Positions 8,923-18,339 of a stretch of DNA of 64,000 bases are shown one piece after another. Both the position numbers and the translations under genes were made by a program. The number at the start of each line of letters is the position of its first letter. The stretch's first letter is position 1. The notes below the pieces were generated by a model, which was given only the letters and a program-made list of their open reading frames with translations, searched no databases and was not told where the DNA came from. Origin of the DNA: an uncultured Bacteroidota bacterium (GTDB lineage: Bacteria; Bacteroidota; Bacteroidia; Chitinophagales; Chitinophagaceae); contig CAIJFI010000017.1 in NCBI GenBank assembly GCA_903819975.1, forward strand, positions 210,020 through 274,019, given 5' to 3'.

Positions 8923-9548
8923 TACTTACAAGTTGTAAGTATTTCTTTGATAGATGTATAGCCCCAGGTTGGCAAACACCTCCATTTCCCTTTTTCTAGA
9001 ATTAATAATTTTTCTGCTTGCTTAGCAATAGGCATTGCATTATGGCAACCACCACCAAAGGAACCAGGAAGATGATACTGCAAATTAGCTTCTAATACAT
9101 AAATCCTTGGATTTTTGGGATTAAGTATTTTAGCTTTTTGCAAAGGATTTTTTATTCTGTCTTGATATGCCAAAAATCTCCATGTTGGATGCACCGACAT
9201 TTTTACAGTATATGCAAAACTTTCTGCACACAACACTTCATCGTTGACTTGAATTTGCTTGCATTTGTTTACCCAAGCCAAAGCCACATCTGCTAATTTA
9301 TCCGTATTCCCTTTTTGCAATAATGCAATTTTGGTTTGTAATATGGCTGCGTAATAATAAGGCAACCACTCATTTGGATAAGAATTAGTGAGTGCTATAA
9401 ATTGATTTAATGCAATTTGATATTGATCTTCATGATCTATATGATTAAACTTATTTACTGATTCATAAAGCACCGATTCATAGTTGGATGACTGTGCATT
9501 TACAAAAAAGACGTTTAAAATAAATAATATGGTGATGCTCAAACGCAT
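8919..9548 (-). CDS. Exported hypothetical protein with TPR-like helices
   Basis: The 209-residue product starts with a signal peptide (residues 1-18, cleavage likely after NAQ) and then has paired amphipathic helices, with ALNQFIALTNSYPNEWLPYYYAA and PLQKAKILNPKNPRIYVLEA spaced like tetratricopeptide units. There are several cysteines. No specific family was recognised; similar small periplasmic TPR-like proteins are common in Bacteroidota. It is the last gene of a run with the ABC transporter and LolA-like genes, 36 bases after the latter, and converges onto pdxA with a four-base overlap. Confidence 0.7.
   Translation of the reverse strand: MRLSITILFILNVFFVNAQSSNYESVLYESVNKFNHIDHEDQYQIALNQFIALTNSYPNEWLPYYYAAILQTKIALLQKGNTDKLADVALAWVNKCKQIQVNDEVLCAESFAYTVKMSVHPTWRFLAYQDRIKNPLQKAKILNPKNPRIYVLEANLQYHLPGSFGGGCHNAMPIAKQAEKLLILEKGKWRCLPTWGYTSIKEILTTCKY
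8921..8943. terminator. Symmetric hairpin at the convergent ends of pdxA and the TPR-like gene
   Basis: AATACTTACAA (8921-8931) and TTGTAAGTATT (8933-8943) are perfect complements around a single base. The hairpin covers the pdxA stop and the last codons of the opposite gene. On the plus strand it is followed by TTTCTTT-like sequence, so it may end pdxA transcripts; the T-run is imperfect. Confidence 0.45.
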
Positions 9549-9584
9549 GATGCAATTTAAGAAATTGAATCTACAATCTTATCA

Positions 9585-10277
9585 CTAAAACATTGAATTA
9601 GACACACCCTTGTTAATGACATAATTGGTGTAGGTAATTTCGATACTACCCTTTTTGTTCTTAAGGGCCTTTTGTTTGGATACAGGATCCTCGTCACCAA
9701 ATTCTAAAGTAATACCATTAGGCAATTTATAATCCTTTGTATTAAAGGCGAATATGATTTTGCTAGGCAACCCCATATTAGCGTAACTACTATATTCCAT
9801 GGTTATCTCATAGCTGCCATTTTCCTTAGTGGTTGTAAAAGTCTTGTATACCAATGCATCTGTTGGATCAATCCATAAGGTAGAAATTACCCAGTCTAGT
9901 TTATCATCCGTAGGTACCAATTTGATGACTCTAAGTTCTTTCCCTTTGTATTGTTGCGTTCCAGCCGGAAGTGCAATGTATTGCTTAGTATTTAACAATG
10001 AATTAATGGTAACTGAAACTCCGCCTTTTGGTAATAAGGAAATACCGCCTTCCTTTTTAACTTTTAGTAAATTGGGCTTTTTAAAATACACTTTTACTTT
10101 TCCTAAACTTGCTTTAATAAAAGACACATCGGTTTTCATCACTCCCTCTGCAACATAATCGTTTACTAGTGCTAATTTTTGACTTACTTTTTCAATCAAT
10201 GGATCAACCTGGGCAATTACATTGTTGCTCAAAAAAAGTAATATCAATACCAGACCATGTATAAAAATTCTTTTCAT
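9585..10277 (-). CDS. LolA-like outer-membrane lipoprotein carrier family protein
   Basis: The 230-residue protein has a clear signal peptide (1-22, ending VIAQ) and then the LolA/LolB-type beesting: an opening helix (IEKVSQKLALVNDY) followed by a series of beta strands with VKVYFKKPNLLKVKK, where LolA proteins have the R-P-x-x-F/L-R-W type segment. LolA shuttles lipoproteins through the periplasm; Bacteroidota encode several LolA-like outer-membrane lipoprotein-sorting proteins whose clients are unclear. It sits six bases after the ABC permease gene, so it likely belongs to the same transcription unit, which may link export and sorting (inference). Confidence 0.72.
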   Translation of the reverse strand: MKRIFIHGLVLILLFLSNNVIAQVDPLIEKVSQKLALVNDYVAEGVMKTDVSFIKASLGKVKVYFKKPNLLKVKKEGGISLLPKGGVSVTINSLLNTKQYIALPAGTQQYKGKELRVIKLVPTDDKLDWVISTLWIDPTDALVYKTFTTTKENGSYEITMEYSSYANMGLPSKIIFAFNTKDYKLPNGITLEFGDEDPVSKQKALKNKKGSIEITYTNYVINKGVSNSMF

Positions 10278-10283
10278 AATTAA

Positions 10284-11159
10284 TTAGCTTAAAATGTCTT
10301 TTCGCTTTGTGATAATTACCGATGCCGTTACAAATAAAATAATATGAAGTGTAAGCACAATTAAAGAGGTTTTAATTTTAGCTACATTTAAAATAGTGCC
10401 ATAAATTGCTTCATTATTTTCATTCACCTTAATATCAAAAAACTCCTTCCAATTATTCATATGAGTCGTAAACAAATATGGCTTGACAACCGAGAATAAC
10501 GGAATATTTAATGTACTCAGGATAGTAAAAAATACAATGGCACTCATGGTTCCAACAATTGGCCCTATTGAATTATTTGAGATGCTTGACATTAAGAATC
10601 CTAGAGAAGTTACAGTAAGTAAAGAAAAGCTGGCAAATACAAATGCACCTACATAACGCCATAACACATCTTTCTCCTGTATCAATACTACATAGTTGGA
10701 CTTCATCAAGAATAAATCGTCTGTGCCAAACACCCACATACTCACAAATAATGCTAAAAATGCCAACCATATTAATAACACAATCGTGTAAATACTTGCG
10801 GCTATAAACTTACCCATCACCCATTGTGTTCTACTATAAGGTGTGGTGAATAATAATCTTAATGTGCCTAAATTAGCTTCGCCCGAAATCATATCCGCAG
10901 CAATTAAGGCCACTAACAACGGGACATGCACTAATAACAATTGCAATAAGATATAACAGATCAAGTAACCATTTAATACTTTACCATCCACTGTTAAAGT
11001 ATCATTAATATCCTTCATTAAAAATGCTGCATATGATTGGCCATCCATTTTTAATCCCAACTGTATCACCATAATTAATGCAGCAATAGCACCAAAAGCA
11101 ATGTATGTTCTTGGTCGTCTAAATATTTTATATAATTCTATGGAAATAATTGCCTTCAT
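10284..11159 (-). CDS. ABC-2 type transporter permease
   Basis: The 291-residue protein has about six membrane helices: an N-terminal one near 20-35, a periplasmic loop of about 35 residues, then helices from residue 60 on, and a second exposed loop before the final helix. GEANLGTLRLLFTTPYSR near residues 92-109 is the cytoplasmic coupling segment typical of ABC-2 permeases. It partners the ATPase encoded directly upstream, overlapping it by one base. Such NatA/NatB- or Gld-like exporters move ions, lipids or peptides; it is not clearly GldF, and the substrate is unknown. Confidence 0.85.
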   Translation of the reverse strand: MKAIISIELYKIFRRPRTYIAFGAIAALIMVIQLGLKMDGQSYAAFLMKDINDTLTVDGKVLNGYLICYILLQLLLVHVPLLVALIAADMISGEANLGTLRLLFTTPYSRTQWVMGKFIAASIYTIVLLIWLAFLALFVSMWVFGTDDLFLMKSNYVVLIQEKDVLWRYVGAFVFASFSLLTVTSLGFLMSSISNNSIGPIVGTMSAIVFFTILSTLNIPLFSVVKPYLFTTHMNNWKEFFDIKVNENNEAIYGTILNVAKIKTSLIVLTLHIILFVTASVIITKRKDILS

Positions 11160-12067
11160 TAATTTGTATTTGAAGTGACTTGTAAAAAATAATCCTCTAG
11201 CGAATTTCTCGTCTCAACTCCCACCAAACCCACGCCAGCATTGATTAAAGATGCATTTAATAATGGTATTTCATAGTCAGGTATACGTAAATAAATACCA
11301 TCCTTTCTTTGTAATAAATAATTACTAAAGCTTCCAGATAAAATTACTTGTAAGCTTTGTGCATCATTGGTAGTTTTAACATGTACAATCATTTTAGTCG
11401 GATCCAATAATTTTTGAATTGGCCCTTCGGCTACTTTTTGTCCTTTATGTATGATCATAATTTGAGTAGCCATTTGTTCTATCTCTGACAACAAATGCGA
11501 AGACACTAAAACGGTTTTACCTTCCTCTCTTGCAAGCGATTGAATTAAATTTCTTATATCAGATATACCCTGTGGATCCAATCCATTAGTAGGTTCGTCT
11601 AATATTATTAAAGATGGATTGTGAACAAGCGCGATTGCAATTCCTAAACGCTGTTTCATTCCTAATGAAAAACTCTGCACTTTATCTTTAGACCTATCCA
11701 TTAATCCCACTTTTACCAAAGTGTTGTCAATGTTAGCATTTGTAATTTTCTTACTGCGTAATTTTGCAAATAATTGCAAATGCTCTTTGGCAGTTAAATA
11801 AGGATATAAATCTGGACGCTCAATTATAGCACCTACCTCTTCTAATATAGCGGTTCTGTTTGCTTCTAAGGACTTGCCAAACAACTCAATGCTTCCACTT
11901 GTTGGGTGTATTAAAGAAAGTAACATTCTTATGGTAGTACTCTTGCCAGAACCGTTCTGACCTAAAAAGCCAAAAACCTCACCTTGATTCACGCTAAAAC
12001 TTAACCCATCCACCGCTTTTAAAGCGCCAAAGTGTTTACTTAGTTGATTTACTTGTATCACAGACAT
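11159..12067 (-). CDS. ABC transporter ATP-binding protein
   Basis: A 302-residue CcmA/NatA-type nucleotide-binding subunit. Walker A is GQNGSGKST near residue 37, the signature SFSLGMKQR near 132, Walker B SLIILDEPTNG near 153 and the H-loop SSHLL near 190; the last 90 residues form the extra C-terminal domain usual in this branch. It energises the permease encoded next. It is the first gene of the four-gene minus-strand unit that follows the atp operon terminator. Confidence 0.93.
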   Translation of the reverse strand: MSVIQVNQLSKHFGALKAVDGLSFSVNQGEVFGFLGQNGSGKSTTIRMLLSLIHPTSGSIELFGKSLEANRTAILEEVGAIIERPDLYPYLTAKEHLQLFAKLRSKKITNANIDNTLVKVGLMDRSKDKVQSFSLGMKQRLGIAIALVHNPSLIILDEPTNGLDPQGISDIRNLIQSLAREEGKTVLVSSHLLSEIEQMATQIMIIHKGQKVAEGPIQKLLDPTKMIVHVKTTNDAQSLQVILSGSFSNYLLQRKDGIYLRIPDYEIPLLNASLINAGVGLVGVETRNSLEDYFLQVTSNTN

Positions 12068-12080
12068 ACTATAATAACAA

Positions 12081-12107
12081 AAAACCCCGAACTAAGTTCG
12101 GGGTTTT
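12081..12107 (-). terminator. Intrinsic terminator of the atp operon
   Basis: AAAACCCCGAAC (12081-12092) pairs with GTTCGGGGTTTT (12096-12107) around a three-base loop. On the minus strand it ends in a T-run and lies 23 bases after the atpA stop, closing the operon at atpA. Confidence 0.93.
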
Positions 12108-12129
12108 GTATCAAAATAATTGTCTTTAA

Positions 12130-13707
12130 CTATTTGTATTGAGGGATTAAGCTATTCGCTAAATCTACCATTTGTTTTAATCCGTCTTCAGGTAAGTTTC
12201 CTTTCTTGAATTCGGCTAATACATTTGGTAATTTGTTGCTCATTTCTAATAAGAAGTGTGCTTCAAATTCTTTCACGTTTTTAACCGCTACTTCTTTTAA
12301 CAAACCTTGTGTACCCAAGTAGATAATTGCTACTTGTTTTTCCACTGTAAATGGAGTGTATTGAGCTTGCTTTAAGATTTCTACGTTTCTTGCACCTTTG
12401 TCAATTACGTTTTTAGTAGCTGGATCCAAATCACCACCAAATTTAGAGAAGGCCTCTAACTCACGGTATAATGCTTGGTCTAATTTTAAAGTACCAGATA
12501 CTTTTTTCATTGACTTGATCTGCGCGTTACCACCCACACGGCTAACAGAAATACCTACGTTAATCGCTGGACGAATACCTGCGTTAAACAAGTTACCCTC
12601 CAAGAAAATTTGACCGTCGGTAATTGAGATTACGTTTGTTGGAATATATGCAGATACGTCACCTGCTTGAGTTTCAATAATTGGTAATGCTGTTAATGAA
12701 CCACCACCTTTTACCAAATGCTTGATAGAAGCTGGTAAGTCATTCATGTTTTTAGCGATGTCGTCATTTGCAATAACTTTCGCAGCACGCTCTAATAAAC
12801 GGCTATGCAAGTAGAATACGTCACCTGGATAAGCCTCACGACCTGGCGGACGACGTAATAACAAAGATACCTCACGGTAAGCCACCGCTTGTTTTGATAA
12901 GTCATCAAATACAATTAATGCTGGTTTACCACAATCACGGAAAAACTCACCAACTGCTGCACCCGCAAATGGAGCGTAGAATTGTTGTGGAGCTGGATCC
13001 GCTGCAGAAGCCGCAACGATTGTTGTATAAGCCATTGCACCATTGTCCTCTAATGTTTTCATAACACCAGCAATCGTAGATGCTTTTTGACCAATCGCAA
13101 CATAGATACAATATACAGGTTGACCTGCATCGTAGAATTCTTTTTGATTGATAATTGTGTCCACACAAATAGCTGTTTTACCAGTTTGACGGTCACCAAT
13201 TACCAACTCACGTTGTCCACGACCAATTGGAATCATTGCGTCAATCGCTTTGATACCTGTTTGTAATGGCTCTTTTACAGGCTCACGGAAAATTACCCCT
13301 GGCGCTTTACGCTCCAATGGCATTTCATATAATTCACCTTTAATAGGACCTTTACCATCAATTGGCTCGCCCAACATATTAATAACACGGCCTACTAAAC
13401 CATCTCCTACTTTAATAGAAGCGATTTGACCAGTTCTTTTTACTTTGTTGCCTTCTTTAATGCCTTTGCTATCACCCATCAATACCACACCCACATTGTC
13501 TTCTTCCAAGTTTAATGCAATAGCTTTAACGCCGTTTTCAAACTCTACTAGCTCACCACTACTAACGCCATTTAAACCATACACACGGGCAATACCATCA
13601 CCCACTTGTAATACGGTACCCACTTCTTCCAAATCTGCAGAAGCATTAAAGTTGCTTAATTGCTGTCTTAGGATGGCTGAAATTTCATCTGGTTTAATAT
13701 CCACCAT
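12130..13707 (-). CDS. atpA: F0F1 ATP synthase subunit alpha
   Basis: The 525-residue alpha subunit of the F1 head carries a non-catalytic nucleotide site with Walker A GDRQTGKT at 171-178 and supplies the arginine finger to beta. Beta-barrel (1-95), nucleotide-binding core and C-terminal helical domains are all present, and the signature [14 protein letters not shown] is intact. It is the last gene of the atpBEFHA run: atpG, which usually follows atpA, is absent and a strong terminator stands in its place. Confidence 0.98.
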   Translation of the reverse strand: MVDIKPDEISAILRQQLSNFNASADLEEVGTVLQVGDGIARVYGLNGVSSGELVEFENGVKAIALNLEEDNVGVVLMGDSKGIKEGNKVKRTGQIASIKVGDGLVGRVINMLGEPIDGKGPIKGELYEMPLERKAPGVIFREPVKEPLQTGIKAIDAMIPIGRGQRELVIGDRQTGKTAICVDTIINQKEFYDAGQPVYCIYVAIGQKASTIAGVMKTLEDNGAMAYTTIVAASAADPAPQQFYAPFAGAAVGEFFRDCGKPALIVFDDLSKQAVAYREVSLLLRRPPGREAYPGDVFYLHSRLLERAAKVIANDDIAKNMNDLPASIKHLVKGGGSLTALPIIETQAGDVSAYIPTNVISITDGQIFLEGNLFNAGIRPAINVGISVSRVGGNAQIKSMKKVSGTLKLDQALYRELEAFSKFGGDLDPATKNVIDKGARNVEILKQAQYTPFTVEKQVAIIYLGTQGLLKEVAVKNVKEFEAHFLLEMSNKLPNVLAEFKKGNLPEDGLKQMVDLANSLIPQYK

Positions 13708-13735
13708 AACTGTTTATTTTAATTATATGATTTTA

Positions 13736-14302
13736 CTATTTTATTATCTTACCTACAAACTCGTTGTTTGTAAATTGTCTTTTAATATCTTTTAAGTCTC
13801 TAGCAATACTAGCATCCAATAAATTGTTGTTGAATTCTAAAACAAATCCACCAATCAAGCTTTCGTCTGTCTTAGTAGTTAATTCAACAGTAGCGAAATT
13901 ATTTTCTGCTTTCACTTTGTTTTCAATTGACTTTTTCAAATCATCACTCACTTCTACTGCAGTAGTCAATGTAACTTGGTGAATCCCTTTTATTTCATTG
14001 TATTGCTCAATAAAAGCTATTGCCATTTCTGGTAAATCACTTTCACGACCCTTTTTCACCAACAATACAGTAAAAGAACTTGTCAACAAGCTCACCTTAT
14101 CCTTTGTAACAGCACCAATGATGCTATTTTTTTGATCTGCATTAATAATTGGACTGCGCAACAAATTCACAAACTCGCGACTTGCCTCACAAACGGCATG
14201 CACATACTTCATGTCTGCATATACCACTTCCAATTGACCTTGCTCTTGAGCAAGCCCTAGTAAGCTTTTTGCGTATCTACCTGCTAAACGTGCGTTCGAC
14301 AT
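13736..14302 (-). CDS. atpH: F0F1 ATP synthase subunit delta
   Basis: The 188-residue product starts SNARLAGRYAKSLLGLAQEQG, the conserved N-terminal helix of the delta (OSCP) family, which caps the F1 head and joins it to the peripheral stalk. The C-terminal part has GGFVLEFNNNLLDASIARDLKDI, the conserved region of delta subunits. It follows atpF by five bases and precedes atpA by 28, all in one operon. Length is normal. Confidence 0.96.
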   Translation of the reverse strand: MSNARLAGRYAKSLLGLAQEQGQLEVVYADMKYVHAVCEASREFVNLLRSPIINADQKNSIIGAVTKDKVSLLTSSFTVLLVKKGRESDLPEMAIAFIEQYNEIKGIHQVTLTTAVEVSDDLKKSIENKVKAENNFATVELTTKTDESLIGGFVLEFNNNLLDASIARDLKDIKRQFTNNEFVGKIIK

Positions 14303-14307
14303 TTTTT

Positions 14308-14820
14308 TTAATTTAATTTAACCCCGTCTGCTAATTGCTTAATATAAGATTCTTGATCTGCCTTGTTAGACAATTCTTTTCTTAATACTTTTTCTGCTAC
14401 TTCAATAACCAATGTACCCACCTGATTTTTAACTTCAGTGATAGCTGCATTTTTTTGTTGTGTTATTGCTAATTGCGCATCCGCTAAAATTCTATCGTAT
14501 TCCGACTTCGCTTTATCCTTTGCTTCTGCAACCATTTTATCTGAAGCTTCTTTTGCTTCCTTAATTAATGTTGCTCTTTCTTCACGCGCTTTTGCTAATA
14601 ATGCTTCATTTTCATTTTGCATTGCAGCAATTTCAGCTTTCATTTTATCTGCACGCAACAATGCTTCTTCAATACCGCTCTCACGATCGGCAATTGCTTT
14701 TAACATTGGCTTCCATGCAAACTTGCCTAAAACAATCAATAAAACTAAAAACGCAATTGTATTCCAAAACACCAATCCGATGTCTGGTAATACTAATGGG
14801 TTAATTTCTAATATGAACAT
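14308..14820 (-). CDS. atpF: F0F1 ATP synthase subunit b
   Basis: The 170-residue protein has one N-terminal membrane helix (about 12-32, LVFWNTIAFLVLLIVL) followed by FAWKPMLKAI and a long alanine- and charge-rich coiled coil to residue 150. It forms the peripheral stalk as a homodimer. No second b' gene is present here. It is separated from atpE by 93 bases that contain a stable hairpin. Confidence 0.97.
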   Translation of the reverse strand: MFILEINPLVLPDIGLVFWNTIAFLVLLIVLGKFAWKPMLKAIADRESGIEEALLRADKMKAEIAAMQNENEALLAKAREERATLIKEAKEASDKMVAEAKDKAKSEYDRILADAQLAITQQKNAAITEVKNQVGTLVIEVAEKVLRKELSNKADQESYIKQLADGVKLN

Positions 14821-14856
14821 AAGATTCGTTTATCTTAATTAATAATTTCAAAGTTA

Positions 14857-14890
14857 AAATAGGCCCATCGCCCTGTGCTAGGGCCTATTT
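14857..14890 (-). terminator. Intra-operon hairpin between atpE and atpF
   Basis: AAATAGGCCC (14857-14866) pairs perfectly with GGGCCTATTT (14881-14890) around a 14-base loop. On the minus strand it is followed by only a short T-rich tail, so it looks like a partial terminator or a 3' stabilising element for the atpB-atpE part of the message rather than a full stop. Confidence 0.6.
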
Positions 14891-14913
14891 AGTTTCTTGG
14901 ATATCCAAGTTGA

Positions 14914-15141
<228 letters not shown>

Positions 15142-15168
15142 TTATTGAAAAAAGCGTTTATAATTATT

Positions 15169-16332
15169 TTAGTGATGAGCAGCATCTGCATGTTCATGAT
15201 GATGTTCTTCGTTTGCCATACCAATGTACATAGCCGTTAACATGGTAAAAATGTAAGCTTGCAAGAAGGCAACCAAACATTCAATCATACCAATGAAAAC
15301 AGCAAATGGAACTGCAATAGCAGAAGCAAACACCGTCTTGAATATAAAAATGATACAAATCAAACTTAATACTAGAATGTGGCCCGCTGTAATGTTCGCG
15401 AATAAACGAATCATTAAAGAGATAGGCTTAGTAAATACACCAATTAATTCAATTGGTGCCAAGAATAACTTCATACTCCAGTGCATGCCTGGCATCCAGA
15501 AAATGTGTTGCCAATAATTTTTATTAGCACTTAAATTCACAACTACAAACACACATACCGCTAACATCATTGTGAAAGCAATATTACCACTCACATTAGC
15601 TCCACCTGGGAAGAAAGGAATTAATCCTAAAAAATTATTCGTTAAAATCAAGAAGAACACGGTCAATAAAAAAGGCATGAACTTAGCATACTTCTTTTTA
15701 CCAATATTTGGGATCGCTAAATCATCTCTTACAAATAATACAATTGGCTCCATGAAAGACTGTAAGCCTTTAGGTGCAGAAGTAACTCCTGTTTTCTTAT
15801 AAGCAGCTGCTGCGTTTAAGAAAATAAACAAGATGATAAATACTGATATAAATAAACTAGCAACGTTTTTAGTAATAGAGATGTCAATTAATTGCTTATT
15901 TGCTTCTTCATCAACAGCACCTATTTCGTTTACTATCTTTAACTTCCCTTCAACTAGTTTGTAATTAAAATTTCCTTTGAATACTATTGGTTCATGATGT
16001 TCGTCTACTAAATTAGCAGAAGAAAATACTTCAAAACCTTTTGATGTTTTTAAAATCACTGGTAAAGCAACTGAAGTGTGACCCCATAAGTGCCAACTAT
16101 GATCGTCTTTAATGTGTTCTAAAATTGTTTCAGTTACATTAAACGCCTTTGCTTCATGAGCAGTTGTTGCTGAATGTGTTTCTGCACCTGCTAATTGGCT
16201 TGCAGTATCATGAGCTGCAGTATTTGAATCCAAACTCACTGCTTTTTCATTAGCCAATAATGGATTTGAAATAGCCAATGCTAAAAAGCTGAAACTCGCT
16301 ACCAATAAAGTTTTTATACGTAAAAGGGACAT
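15169..16332 (-). CDS. atpB: F0F1 ATP synthase subunit a
   Basis: Subunit a forms the proton half-channels beside the c ring. The chosen start gives 387 residues: a signal-like N-terminal segment (1-27), a long His- and Ala-rich exported extension to about residue 130 that is typical of Bacteroidota, then the membrane domain with the essential arginine in LMIRLFANITAGH. The C-terminal tail is His-rich (HHHEHADAAHH). The frame is open upstream to 16386 but the ATG at 16332 directly precedes the signal-like segment and follows the promoter element at 16353-16360. Confidence 0.95.
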   Translation of the reverse strand: MSLLRIKTLLVASFSFLALAISNPLLANEKAVSLDSNTAAHDTASQLAGAETHSATTAHEAKAFNVTETILEHIKDDHSWHLWGHTSVALPVILKTSKGFEVFSSANLVDEHHEPIVFKGNFNYKLVEGKLKIVNEIGAVDEEANKQLIDISITKNVASLFISVFIILFIFLNAAAAYKKTGVTSAPKGLQSFMEPIVLFVRDDLAIPNIGKKKYAKFMPFLLTVFFLILTNNFLGLIPFFPGGANVSGNIAFTMMLAVCVFVVVNLSANKNYWQHIFWMPGMHWSMKLFLAPIELIGVFTKPISLMIRLFANITAGHILVLSLICIIFIFKTVFASAIAVPFAVFIGMIECLVAFLQAYIFTMLTAMYIGMANEEHHHEHADAAHH

Positions 16333-16352
16333 GATACTCTCAAAATTTGCGG

Positions 16353-16360
16353 CAAAGATA
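16353..16360 (-). promoter_or_regulatory. -7 element TATCTTTG of the atp operon
   Basis: Exact TAnnTTTG match on the minus strand, 20 bases before the atpB ATG. A clear -33 TTTG was not found at the usual spacing. Confidence 0.55.
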
Positions 16361-16468
16361 GGAAGAAAGCCGCTGAAAATGAGCAATTATTAATAGAAAC
16401 TTAAGGTCAATTATAAAAAAGTGGAATCAGGCAATCTACTGATAATCAATGACTTGAAAAAAATAGCC

Positions 16469-18268
16469 TTATTTTTTTTGAGCAAACTGCATTTCGGTCA
16501 AAGTAGCATAAAATCCGCCCTGTTGTAATAGCTCATTATGGGTACCCATTTCCTTTATCTCTCCCTTGTCCAAAACAATGATTTTATTGGCCTTTCGGAT
16601 GGTTGATAATCGGTGTGCAATCACAATTGAGGTTCTACCTTTAATTAACGCATCAATGGCGCGTTCAATTAACTGCTCGCTCTCTGTGTCGATAGACGAA
16701 GTTGCTTCGTCCAGAATTAAAATAGAAGGGTTGTACAATAATGCACGTATAAAACTTAATAATTGTCTTTGTCCCAAACTTAATGTTGCTCCTCTTTCCA
16801 TTACATGATAATCATACCCACCCGGCAATTGCATAATAAAATCATGCATGCCAATCATTTTTGCAGCTTCATATACCTGCTCTTTTGAAATGGATTCATT
16901 ACGCAAAGTAATATTATCATACACCGAACCAGAAAACAAAAACACATCTTGCAATACCACTCCTACCGAGGCTCTTAAGCGATCCAAGGAATAAGATTCA
17001 ATTGGATGATCATCTAATAAAATGGCACCAGATTGATATGGATATAATCTGTTTAATATACTTATGATGGACGTCTTGCCACTTCCTGTATGTCCAACTA
17101 AAGCAACTGTTTGTCCAGCCTCTACTTTAAAATTAATTCCTTTTAACACCCAACTAGGTTCTTGGTATGCGAACTGCACATCCTTAAATTCTATTTTACC
17201 ATTTATATGCGCAGGTGCATAAGTTCCATCATTAATAGTTACATCTTTATTATCTAATACCTTAAACACACGCTCGGCCGCCACCATACCCATTTGTAGC
17301 ACATTAAACTTATCTGCAATCATTCTTAATGGTCTAAAAATCTGATTCAGAAATAATATAAATGCTACCAACATTCCCGCATCTAAAGATTGTCCAGCAA
17401 CCCACCAAACAATAAGTCCAATACTTAACGCCAACACTACTTCTACAACTGGAAAGAATACCGAATAAGCAAATATCGCTTTGATGTTTGCAAGTTTATG
17501 CTGCTCGTTGATTTTAGTAAATTTTTTCAGTTCCTTTTCTTCCGCCGCAAATGCTTGTACCACTTGCATACCAGAAATATGCTCTTGTACAAATGCATTT
17601 AATGCAGCTACCGCATTACGTACTTGAATAAAACTTTTATTTACACTTTCCTTAAAAAAATAAGTGGCTACTAACATTATAGGAAACGGAATCAAACAAA
17701 TTAGCGTCAACTTCCAATTAATTACAAACATGGTTGTAAGTGTAACTATAATAGTAAGCAAATCCGCTAAAATTGGAATCAAACCATCACTAAAAATATC
17801 ATTAATACTTTCAATATCATTTATGGTTCTTGTGGTAAGCGTACCAATAGGTGTCTGGTCAAATTGACGCATTTCCCAATGCATAATTTTTTCATAAACA
17901 GTGTTGCGTAAATCTCTAACAACCTGTTGTCCCAGCCATGCCATTCCAAATGTGAAAAAGAAACGTGTAATGGTTTCAATAATTATGAAGCCAACCTGAA
18001 ATAATGTAATTGCAATAATTAATTTAGTAATATCCCCAAATGCAGCTACTGGTAAAAAAAACTTGACCCATACTGGAAGTGTAATGGCTTTGCCAATTGC
18101 AATATTTACAGTGGACTGAATTAAATAAGGCCTAACAGGTGTCGCAAAAGCCAATAAAATAGCCAATATCACATTGCTCCAAAATATAAATCGATAGGGC
18201 TTTACAAAGGAAAAAACTCTTTTTAAAATAGAGCGCTTAAACATAGATTTTGACTGTGTGGTGGACAT
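16469..18268 (-). CDS. ABC transporter, fused permease and ATPase (MsbA/multidrug exporter-like)
   Basis: The 599-residue half-transporter has a six-helix exporter domain (about 20-320) and an ATPase domain with Walker A GHTGSGKTS near 392, the signature ATLSLGQRQ near 493 and Walker B SILILDEATSS near 517. As a homodimer it would flip lipids or drugs out of the inner leaflet; MsbA-type lipid A export is possible, but multidrug export cannot be excluded. It is transcribed from a TAACTTTG promoter divergent from rel. Confidence 0.9.
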   Translation of the reverse strand: MSTTQSKSMFKRSILKRVFSFVKPYRFIFWSNVILAILLAFATPVRPYLIQSTVNIAIGKAITLPVWVKFFLPVAAFGDITKLIIAITLFQVGFIIIETITRFFFTFGMAWLGQQVVRDLRNTVYEKIMHWEMRQFDQTPIGTLTTRTINDIESINDIFSDGLIPILADLLTIIVTLTTMFVINWKLTLICLIPFPIMLVATYFFKESVNKSFIQVRNAVAALNAFVQEHISGMQVVQAFAAEEKELKKFTKINEQHKLANIKAIFAYSVFFPVVEVVLALSIGLIVWWVAGQSLDAGMLVAFILFLNQIFRPLRMIADKFNVLQMGMVAAERVFKVLDNKDVTINDGTYAPAHINGKIEFKDVQFAYQEPSWVLKGINFKVEAGQTVALVGHTGSGKTSIISILNRLYPYQSGAILLDDHPIESYSLDRLRASVGVVLQDVFLFSGSVYDNITLRNESISKEQVYEAAKMIGMHDFIMQLPGGYDYHVMERGATLSLGQRQLLSFIRALLYNPSILILDEATSSIDTESEQLIERAIDALIKGRTSIVIAHRLSTIRKANKIIVLDKGEIKEMGTHNELLQQGGFYATLTEMQFAQKK

Positions 18269-18275
18269 AGGAGAA

Positions 18276-18283
18276 CAAAGTTA
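18276..18283 (-). promoter_or_regulatory. -7 element TAACTTTG before the ABC exporter gene
   Basis: Exact TAnnTTTG match on the minus strand seven bases before the ATG at 18268, implying a leader of only a few bases. Confidence 0.5.
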
Positions 18284-18299
18284 CATTATATAGGTGTTG

Positions 18300-18333
18300 T
18301 TTGTAAAAATCATGTGGCTTTTACGTATTTTCG
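18300..18333 (+). promoter_or_regulatory. Promoter of rel/spoT (TTTG, 22 bases, TATTTTCG)
   Basis: TTTG at 18300-18303 and TATTTTCG at 18326-18333 fit the Bacteroidota -33/-7 pair with one mismatch. The start codon at 18340 follows within seven bases, so the mRNA would be almost leaderless. Confidence 0.5.
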
Positions 18334-18339
18334 TAATGA

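Noticed and set aside
13445..13795. Plus-strand frame across the atpA-atpH junction
   Set aside because: It is a shadow of atpA and atpH on the other strand, with no independent support.
14438..14842. Plus-strand hydrophobic frames opposite atpF
   Set aside because: The apparent Ala/Ser-rich protein is the complement of the atpF coiled coil.
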